Notes under the pieces: generated by a model
The model's database searches: none
Told to the model about the DNA's origin: nothing
The model's input: only the letters and a program-made list of their open reading frames with translations
Translations under genes and position numbers: made by a program
Assembly: GCA_002343715.1 (NCBI GenBank)
Contig: DDSA01000152.1
Span: 1-13,553 of the forward strand
Source of the DNA: Phycisphaerales bacterium UBA2402
GTDB lineage: Bacteria; Planctomycetota; Phycisphaerae; Phycisphaerales; UBA1924
Length of the DNA: 13,553 bases
Direction of reading: 5' to 3'
In this document: in pieces, positions 1 to 5,152 of the stretch
Numbering within the stretch: position 1 is the stretch's first letter
How the letters are laid out: each line of letters begins with the position of its first letter

Positions 1-1
1 G

Positions 2-811
2 GCGGCGCGCCCCGCCCCGCCCCGCCGCGCACGCGCGGCAGGTTCAACCGCACCCCCGCTGTACAGGCGCCGGCTCTCGGTGGTGGCCTTGAAGCACCTG
101 ATCCCGCCCGGCGTCCGCGCCCGCGCGGGGCGTGAGTACGATGCGGCACGCATCGACGCGATGCGCTACTCCTGCAGCACCTACATGCTCTACCTGGGCG
201 TGAGGGGCGGGGTGAACCTCCCCCACCACACGATCTACGTCAGCGCCGCCTACGAGGACAACCTCGCCGACATCACCGAACGGGGCGTGCTCAGCGAGGA
301 CCCCTCCGCGTACGTCTGCAACCCGAGCGTGACGGACCCCACCCTCGCGCCCCCGGGCTGTTCATCGCTCTATGTGCTGCTGCCCACGCCCAACTGCAAG
401 GCGGCCATCGATTGGCCCGCGCGACGGGCCGAGATGCGCGAACGGGCCTTGAACCAACTCGAGGGCCGCTTCGGTCTGACGGAGATCCGATCTCGCATCG
501 AGCGAGAGGAAGAGATCACGCCGGACGACTGGCGGGGCCAGAACATCAACTTCGGCGCGACCTTCAACCTCGCCCACAACCTGGGGCAGATGCTCCACAA
601 CCGCCCCCAGAACCGCCTGCGCGGGTTCGAGAACCTGTACCTGGTCGGCGGCGGCACACACCCCGGCAGCGGCCTGCCCACCATCTTCCTCTCCGCGCAG
701 ATCTCTTCCCGCCTGATCTGCGATCAGGCGGGGGTGATGTTCGCGGGGGTGAGGCCCGTGAGCATCGATGCGGTATCCCGATCAGCCCCCGCCGCGGTCA
801 TCGGGGGCTGA
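2..811 (+). CDS. crtI: CrtI-type phytoene desaturase, C-terminal part (cut at left edge)
   Basis: FAD-dependent desaturase/isomerase of carotenoid synthesis that introduces double bonds into phytoene or a related precursor. From about base 89 onward the protein matches the C-terminal half of CrtI enzymes: ALKHLIPPG, then RYSCSTYMLYLGV, NLPHHTI, the block SVTDPTLAPPG, TPDDW-type spacing, GATFNLAHNLGQML, and the C-terminal FAD-site motif LYLVGGGTHPGSGLPT near base 635-680. The N-terminal Rossmann dinucleotide motif is missing, so the gene starts left of the window. The frame is open to base 2; a GTG at 80 is the first possible start but would give only half an enzyme. Codons before about 86 do not resemble the family (see findings). 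The stop TGA is at 809-811, and the next gene starts 28 bases later on the same strand, so the two may be co-transcribed. The family call is firm; the exact substrate (C30 or C40) cannot be read from this half. Confidence 0.88.
   Translation, partial: AARPAPPRRARAAGSTAPPLYRRRLSVVALKHLIPPGVRARAGREYDAARIDAMRYSCSTYMLYLGVRGGVNLPHHTIYVSAAYEDNLADITERGVLSEDPSAYVCNPSVTDPTLAPPGCSSLYVLLPTPNCKAAIDWPARRAEMRERALNQLEGRFGLTEIRSRIEREEEITPDDWRGQNINFGATFNLAHNLGQMLHNRPQNRLRGFENLYLVGGGTHPGSGLPTIFLSAQISSRLICDQAGVMFAGVRPVSIDAVSRSAPAAVIGG
10..24. repeat. Three CCCCG tandem units at window edge
   Basis: CCCCG is repeated three times in a row, inside a stretch from base 1 to about 40 that is almost only G and C. It lies within the open frame of the truncated desaturase but gives a Pro/Arg/Ala-rich peptide unlike that enzyme. 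It may be real low-complexity sequence or poorly assembled sequence at a contig end. Confidence 0.5.
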
Positions 812-839
812 TGAACGCGGCGCGTAAAGTGGCCGTGCC

Positions 840-1685
840 ATGGCGAAGAAACCCGCATCCAGAACCGCGCCCACACGCTCGAAGCTGTCCCGCGCCGTGC
901 CCAAGAAGAAACCCGCATCGAAGAAGCCCGCGCCGAAGAAATCCCCGAGGGCCAAGGCCCCACGGGAGAAGTTGGCCCCGAAGCCCGCATCGAGTGCCAA
1001 GATCAAACCAAAGTCTCCGGCCCACGAGTTATTGCTGCGGCGGGTCGATTACCGCGAGGTCGCGGCGGACTACGCCAAGCGCCTGGCGGTTCACGGCCAT
1101 CTCGTGGACCTCTTCCGGCGCGGCCGTGCGGGGACCTACGCCGTGGCGGCGCTGGGCATGGTCGAGCCGATGGCCAACCAGAGCGCCCGGGAACACGACC
1201 TGGGCCCTCGCATCCTTCGACGCTGCTCGCCCCAGCGCATCCTCGAACTGGCCCGCTCGCTGATGGCGCTGCCGGACTGCGCGGAGTTGCCCTCGGCGGT
1301 CCGCGCGGCGGACATCGACTGGCTGAAGATCAGCGCCGCCTCCGAGATGGCGGCGATGCTCGACCCGTCCCGGTTCTGGGTCACCAACCTGCGCACGGTC
1401 TGGGCACACCGCATGGTCTCTCAGAACTGGAACGCGGCCAAGGCCGATGAGGAACTCCGCCTGTACCGTGATTACGAGCGCGATGCCGCGATGGAGTTCG
1501 GCATGTGGAGCGGGCTGCACCGGGAGGTTGGCCCGTCGTTGCAGCGCCTGGCCCGCCTGGGCGGCGAGGCCGCCCGCGCGAAGAAGGCCCCCGTGGGCGA
1601 GCATCCGTACCTCTGGGCCGGGTCGCTCGCCGCGTGGCTCTTCGAGCACCGCGCTCTACCGGCGCAGGGTGCTGGTCGTGGTTGA
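840..1685 (+). CDS. Unknown protein with a histone-H1-like Lys/Ala/Pro tail
   Basis: 281 residues; not recognised. Residues 1-60 are a low-complexity basic tail of Lys, Ala, Pro and Ser with repeats such as KKPASKKPAPKK, much like the tails of histone H1 and bacterial H1-like proteins. The 14-base word AAGAAACCCGCATC occurs at 846-859 and 906-919, exactly 20 codons apart, so the tail probably grew by in-frame duplication. Residues 62-281 look like a soluble, mostly helical domain rich in Ala, Arg, Leu and Trp, with no catalytic motif I can name. There is no signal peptide or membrane segment, so it should be cytoplasmic; the tail could bind DNA, RNA or another polyanion (inference). The ATG at 840 is chosen because the basic tail starts there; it lacks a clear Shine-Dalgarno sequence and may depend on read-through from the desaturase gene 28 bases upstream. 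Its last 30 bases overlap the oxidoreductase remnant on the other strand. Confidence 0.72.
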   Translation: MAKKPASRTAPTRSKLSRAVPKKKPASKKPAPKKSPRAKAPREKLAPKPASSAKIKPKSPAHELLLRRVDYREVAADYAKRLAVHGHLVDLFRRGRAGTYAVAALGMVEPMANQSAREHDLGPRILRRCSPQRILELARSLMALPDCAELPSAVRAADIDWLKISAASEMAAMLDPSRFWVTNLRTVWAHRMVSQNWNAAKADEELRLYRDYERDAAMEFGMWSGLHREVGPSLQRLARLGGEAARAKKAPVGEHPYLWAGSLAAWLFEHRALPAQGAGRG

Positions 1686-1883
1686 GTGGGGCACGGTCCT
1701 GACCTGCAGCGACTTCAAGAACTCGATGACCTTGGCCTGATCCCGCGGCGGGAGGGCGAAGAAGGCGTCCTGCGGGGCGCGCCGCCCCGCCGTGGAAGTC
1801 AATGGCCTCGGTCAGGGTGCTCAGGTCGAAGCGTTCAACCCGGCAGACAAGACGAGCAAGGTAACCAGTCGTCTGTGTTTCAC
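1656..1883 (-). pseudogene. Internally deleted di-haem oxidoreductase-like (DUF1111) secreted gene
   Basis: Read on the minus strand, a GTG at 1883-1881 with a perfect AGGAGG six bases upstream starts a signal-peptide-like sequence, MKHRRLVTLLVLSAGLNA, which hits a TGA at 1823-1821. In the next frame, about 1833-1785, comes STLTEAIDFHGG. Back in the first frame, about 1772-1659, comes QDAFFALPPRDQAKVIEFLK, and a stop follows at 1658-1656. The last two blocks match, in order, the C-terminal end of the di-haem thiol oxidoreductase/peroxidase family (DUF1111), where an HGG-type motif precedes a final helix of the form ALP..DR..LI.FL.SL. Such proteins are usually several hundred residues long and carry CxxCH haem sites; none is present here. 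The signal peptide and C-terminus therefore sit next to each other with the body gone and two frameshifts. The C-terminal family match is good; joining it to the signal peptide as one former gene is inference. Confidence 0.6.
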
Positions 1884-1889
1884 GTCGAG

Positions 1890-1895
1890 CCTCCT
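1890..1895 (-). promoter_or_regulatory. Perfect AGGAGG ribosome binding site of the oxidoreductase remnant
   Basis: AGGAGG on the minus strand, six bases before the GTG at 1883. It is the strongest Shine-Dalgarno match seen in this window, yet it now serves only a 20-codon reading frame. That supports the view that a working gene once started here. Confidence 0.6.
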
Positions 1896-2092
1896 GTGAA
1901 TGAGGTTCATCACCCGCGATACAGATAGCCAACGAGAAGTACTACCTCAGATGCCACTTTCAATAAAGCAAGCCCGCAATCACGGCACGCGTTGCTTTCT
2001 TCACGTGTTCACCGCCAACCACCAATGCTCGATGCACCACCCGAACCACAGGTCACGGACCAGTATTGACTGAATCCGAAGTTCGTACAACG
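1896..2092. other. Non-coding, lower-GC gap
   Basis: About 200 bases between the oxidoreductase remnant and the end of the M60 protease gene. The sequence is visibly poorer in G and C than its surroundings and has no convincing coding frame. It presumably held the promoter of the remnant gene and the transcript end of the protease gene, but I found no clear promoter hexamers and no hairpin followed by a T-run. Confidence 0.5.
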
Positions 2093-4234
2093 TCATTCAG
2101 GCATCCACCCCGGCAGGTCCGCGATCGACGCCTTCGCTTCCGCCGAGACGGGCACCCCCCAGTCATCGAAGAACGGCCCGAGGTTGCGCCCGCAGGCCCG
2201 GCTGAACCGGACCATCCATTGGTCGCGTTTCGCCTCCTCGGTGCGGGGTCGCTCCTCACGCGACAGCGTTCGGTATTCCGCGAAGACGCGCTTGAACGTC
2301 TCCCAGCCGAACGCCTCAACAAGTTGAGCGTACATCGCGAGCGCCAGGAAGGGATCCTCCTTCCACTTCTCGAAGGACCGCCCCGTGGCCCGGTGCTTCG
2401 CGATGCGCTTGGCGCTGTCGCGCAGCCCATCGTGACCCTCTCGCCACGGCAGGCCGCAGACCGTTTCGATGCAGTACATGGCGAAGAGGTTGCACGTCAC
2501 CTCGCCCGTGCCGTCGAAGGTCCAGTCCCCCTCCTGATGGTTGTGCCCCATCTCGTGCAGCAGGCCCCACGGACCCTTCTTCATGTTGGAAAGGCTCGAC
2601 ATATCCGCCGCGGCGTCCAGGTGCGTCATGATCGGGTAGCCGCTGTGCATGTACCCCGCGCTGATCTGCACATCGGCCACGTAGCGTTGCGGCCAGGGGC
2701 GCTCGCGCGGGATGCCCGCGAGGTCGGCCTGCGCATCGAGGATCGCGTCCCAGAAGGCCAGCAGTTCCTCCGGATTGTCCAGGTCGCGCACGTGGGTGCT
2801 GGGCACGCTCAGGATCACCCGCTCGGTCGCCAGTTCGGCCCACGGGGCGGGCGCGTGACGGATCGATTCCTTCCATGCCGCGGGGTCCGTCTTGCCCCGC
2901 ACGAACATCGGCGCTTCGACCGCGCCCGCGATGCGGATGCGGGTCTGCTCCCGTGCGCCCCGCGGCAGCACGATGTAGATCGGGCCGCCGAAGGCGCTCG
3001 TGACGACCGTGCGCTCCGAAATGATCGGCCACTCGCCGGTGATCTCGGGCACGCGCTTCCAATCGCGGTGGTGCCAGAGTTGATCCTGGTGACAACCGAT
3101 GCGCACCCCCGCCTTCAGCCCCGCCGCCTCGCGCGGCACGGTCACGGTGATCGCTTCTCCCGGGGCCGCGTAGAGGCCCGTGGAGTTCCAACGCTCCGCG
3201 CCGCTCAGGCACACCTCACGCTCGGCCCGGGACGCATCGGACGCAACCGCGCCGGGGAACTCCGACGCGGCGGGGTGCGCGGCGGGCGCATCGTGCCGAC
3301 GCAACTCCCGCACCTGAAAAGCCAGCAGGACACGGGCGAGACCATCTCGCGGACCCATGGGCTTCTTCTCGGAAGGGGCGAGCGCCGCGCTGTGCTTCTC
3401 GAGTAGCGCGTTCAGTCGCGGTCTGAGCATGACATCATCGGCGGGCAGGACCGTCGCGGCGTTCACGACAGAGGCCGAGGCCTGCCGCAGCGAATCCTCC
3501 GGCGTTCCCGCTTCGATCAGGTCGAGGGCGAGAGCGGCGTGAATCGCGTCGGGGCCGGCGTCGGGCTTGAAGCCGCCCGGCGCGGTGTGCCCGCTGTACG
3601 AGCCGGTCCACGCGATCCCCGCGCCCGCGGCGAGGCGGTTGAGGGGGTTGTCTTCAAGGCTCTGGCCCGGCGGGGGCGTCCACGCCCACGCCGTCTGCCC
3701 GGCGACCAGACCGCCGCCCCGCTCGACAAAGGAGGTCAGCGCCGCGACCTGCGACGGGTTCAGACGCCAACCGCCGATCACGATCACATCGAACGCCGGG
3801 AGGAGTTTGTGCCACTCGCCGTCGAGCGGCTCCACGGTGGCGACATCGTCCAGCACGGCCACGCAGGGCGCGGTGATGAGACCGACGATGGGCTTGCGGT
3901 TCGGCAACTCTCCCGCGGCCCACAGCACAAGGTTCCTGAGCAGCGAGGCGTTCTGCGGCGCTGCGGCGCGTCCCACATAACCGTCGTGCGCGATGCAGAC
4001 GAGGCGGCCCTTGCCCAGCCTGCCCGCGGCGATCATCGGGGCGAGATTGGGGCCGTCCTTCGCGGCCAGCACACTGAACGCGTCCTTGCCCCACACGGCC
4101 AACAGGCCCGGTGTTCCCATCGCGGGCACGGAGTCGATGCCCCGCAGCAGATCGGGGCGGTCCTGCGCAACCGCGCTGCCGAACAGCGTCACCAACGAGA
4201 TCACCGGTAAGAAGAGTCGGAGAAGGCTTCGCAT
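2093..4234 (-). CDS. Secreted M60-like (enhancin-type) zinc metalloprotease
   Basis: 713 residues. Residues 1-24 form a signal peptide ending AVAQ, which fixes the ATG at 4234-4232, although no Shine-Dalgarno sequence is seen. The catalytic core is GLLHEMGHNHQEGDW: HExxH at 560-564 binds zinc, and Glu577 in GTGEVTCN, 12 residues later, fits the HExxH(8-28)E pattern of peptidase family M60. The stretch before it (VDVQISAGYMHSGYPIMTHLD, about 520-540) is also typical of M60. Residues 30-200 look like an alpha/beta domain with glutamine-amidotransferase-like strands (VIVIGGWRLN, GGGLVAGQ) that may recognise ligand. Residues about 345-445 are probably a beta-sandwich. Known M60 members cut mucins and other glycoproteins, so an extracellular glycoprotein substrate is likely; which one cannot be told. 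It is divergent from the C39-like protease at 4345. Confidence 0.88.
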   Translation of the reverse strand: MRSLLRLFLPVISLVTLFGSAVAQDRPDLLRGIDSVPAMGTPGLLAVWGKDAFSVLAAKDGPNLAPMIAAGRLGKGRLVCIAHDGYVGRAAAPQNASLLRNLVLWAAGELPNRKPIVGLITAPCVAVLDDVATVEPLDGEWHKLLPAFDVIVIGGWRLNPSQVAALTSFVERGGGLVAGQTAWAWTPPPGQSLEDNPLNRLAAGAGIAWTGSYSGHTAPGGFKPDAGPDAIHAALALDLIEAGTPEDSLRQASASVVNAATVLPADDVMLRPRLNALLEKHSAALAPSEKKPMGPRDGLARVLLAFQVRELRRHDAPAAHPAASEFPGAVASDASRAEREVCLSGAERWNSTGLYAAPGEAITVTVPREAAGLKAGVRIGCHQDQLWHHRDWKRVPEITGEWPIISERTVVTSAFGGPIYIVLPRGAREQTRIRIAGAVEAPMFVRGKTDPAAWKESIRHAPAPWAELATERVILSVPSTHVRDLDNPEELLAFWDAILDAQADLAGIPRERPWPQRYVADVQISAGYMHSGYPIMTHLDAAADMSSLSNMKKGPWGLLHEMGHNHQEGDWTFDGTGEVTCNLFAMYCIETVCGLPWREGHDGLRDSAKRIAKHRATGRSFEKWKEDPFLALAMYAQLVEAFGWETFKRVFAEYRTLSREERPRTEEAKRDQWMVRFSRACGRNLGPFFDDWGVPVSAEAKASIADLPGWMPE

Positions 4235-4344
4235 GACCGATGCTAGACGGTTGTGCTACGCTGGGCATGAACACCGTGGCGGGCTTGTACCTCGGCCGAG
4301 TTACCCGGCTCGGGTTCGGTCCGCGACAGTCTGGTTTTTCCATC

Positions 4345-5136
4345 ATGCGAAACGAGATCAAACTCGACATCCCCGCGCAGCCCGATGATGTGTCGTGCGG
4401 GCCGACGTGCCTGTACGCGCTCTACCGTCATTACGGAGACACGGGAATTGAGCTGCGGCGCGTGCTGCGCGAGGTGCAGCGCCTGGACCACGGGGGCACG
4501 CTCATCGAGGTGCTGGCGTGCCACGCCCTGCGCCGGGGGTACGCCGCGACAATCTATACCTACCACCTTCAGATGTTCGACCCCACGTGGTTCGCGGCCG
4601 ATGGGCTGGCGCACGACCCGACCGACCTGGCGACCCGACTGGAGCAGCAGATGAAGATCAAGCGCGGCGATGCGCGGCTGCGCCTGGCAACAAAGGCCTG
4701 CCGCGAGTTCCTCGCTCTGGGCGGCGAACTGAGGATGCAGGAGTTGACGGCCCCGCTGATCGGCGGGTTGCTCCGGGAAGGGATGCCGGTCCTGTGCGGA
4801 CTCTCATCAACATTTCTGTACGGACGGGCTCGTGAACACGGCCCCAGGAATGATGAAGACGATGTGCGTGGCGAGCCGCAGGGGCACTTCGTCATGCTCA
4901 TCGGCTACGACGCCCGCCGGCGCGAGGTGCTGGTGGCCGACCCCCTCGACCCCAACCCGCCGTTCCACACCGCCAAGTACCGCATCTCGGCCGACCGCCT
5001 CGTGAACGCGGTGCTCCTGGGCATCCTGACCCACGACGCGAACCTGCTGATCGTGAGGCCCAGGGAGCGCAAGCCGCCGACCCGTGCACGCACGAAAAAG
5101 GCCCGCGAGGCGAACCCGCGCGGGCCTTTGGTCTGA
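4345..5136 (+). CDS. C39-like papain-fold cysteine protease
   Basis: 263 residues, with no signal peptide or ABC-transporter domains. The start of the protein, QPDDVSCGPTCLY, is the C39-type active-site block with Cys18 as nucleophile. GHFVMLIGYD supplies His181 and VLVADPLDP supplies Asp199, completing a Cys-His-Asp triad in the usual order. True C39 peptidases cut double-glycine leaders of exported peptides; stand-alone homologues like this one are mostly uncharacterised, so substrate and role are open. In-frame ATGs also lie at 4240 and 4267, but the family's conserved sequence begins right after 4345 and 4240 would nearly abut the divergent protease start at 4234. No start has a good Shine-Dalgarno sequence. 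The last 25 residues are Lys/Arg-rich, and their codons form a terminator hairpin for the converging gene (see 5095-5129). Confidence 0.82.
   Translation: MRNEIKLDIPAQPDDVSCGPTCLYALYRHYGDTGIELRRVLREVQRLDHGGTLIEVLACHALRRGYAATIYTYHLQMFDPTWFAADGLAHDPTDLATRLEQQMKIKRGDARLRLATKACREFLALGGELRMQELTAPLIGGLLREGMPVLCGLSSTFLYGRAREHGPRNDEDDVRGEPQGHFVMLIGYDARRREVLVADPLDPNPPFHTAKYRISADRLVNAVLLGILTHDANLLIVRPRERKPPTRARTKKAREANPRGPLV
5095..5129 (-). terminator. Rho-independent terminator inside the C39-like coding end
   Basis: AAAGGCCCGCG at 5097-5107 pairs perfectly with CGCGGGCCTTT at 5119-5129 around an 11-base loop. On the minus strand the stem is followed by five T residues (5099-5095), as in an intrinsic terminator. 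It therefore suits the secreted-protein gene that ends at 5153. On the plus strand there are only three T, so it may work weakly in both directions. The hairpin lies wholly within the last codons of the plus-strand C39-like gene. Confidence 0.75.
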
Positions 5137-5152
5137 ATGTTTTCAAGCGGGT

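Noticed and set aside
2066..3406. 446-codon open frame on the plus strand opposite the M60 protease
   Set aside because: It is Arg/His/Pro/Gly-rich with no motifs and lies wholly opposite a gene with a signal peptide and zinc site. Long antisense frames are expected at this GC content.
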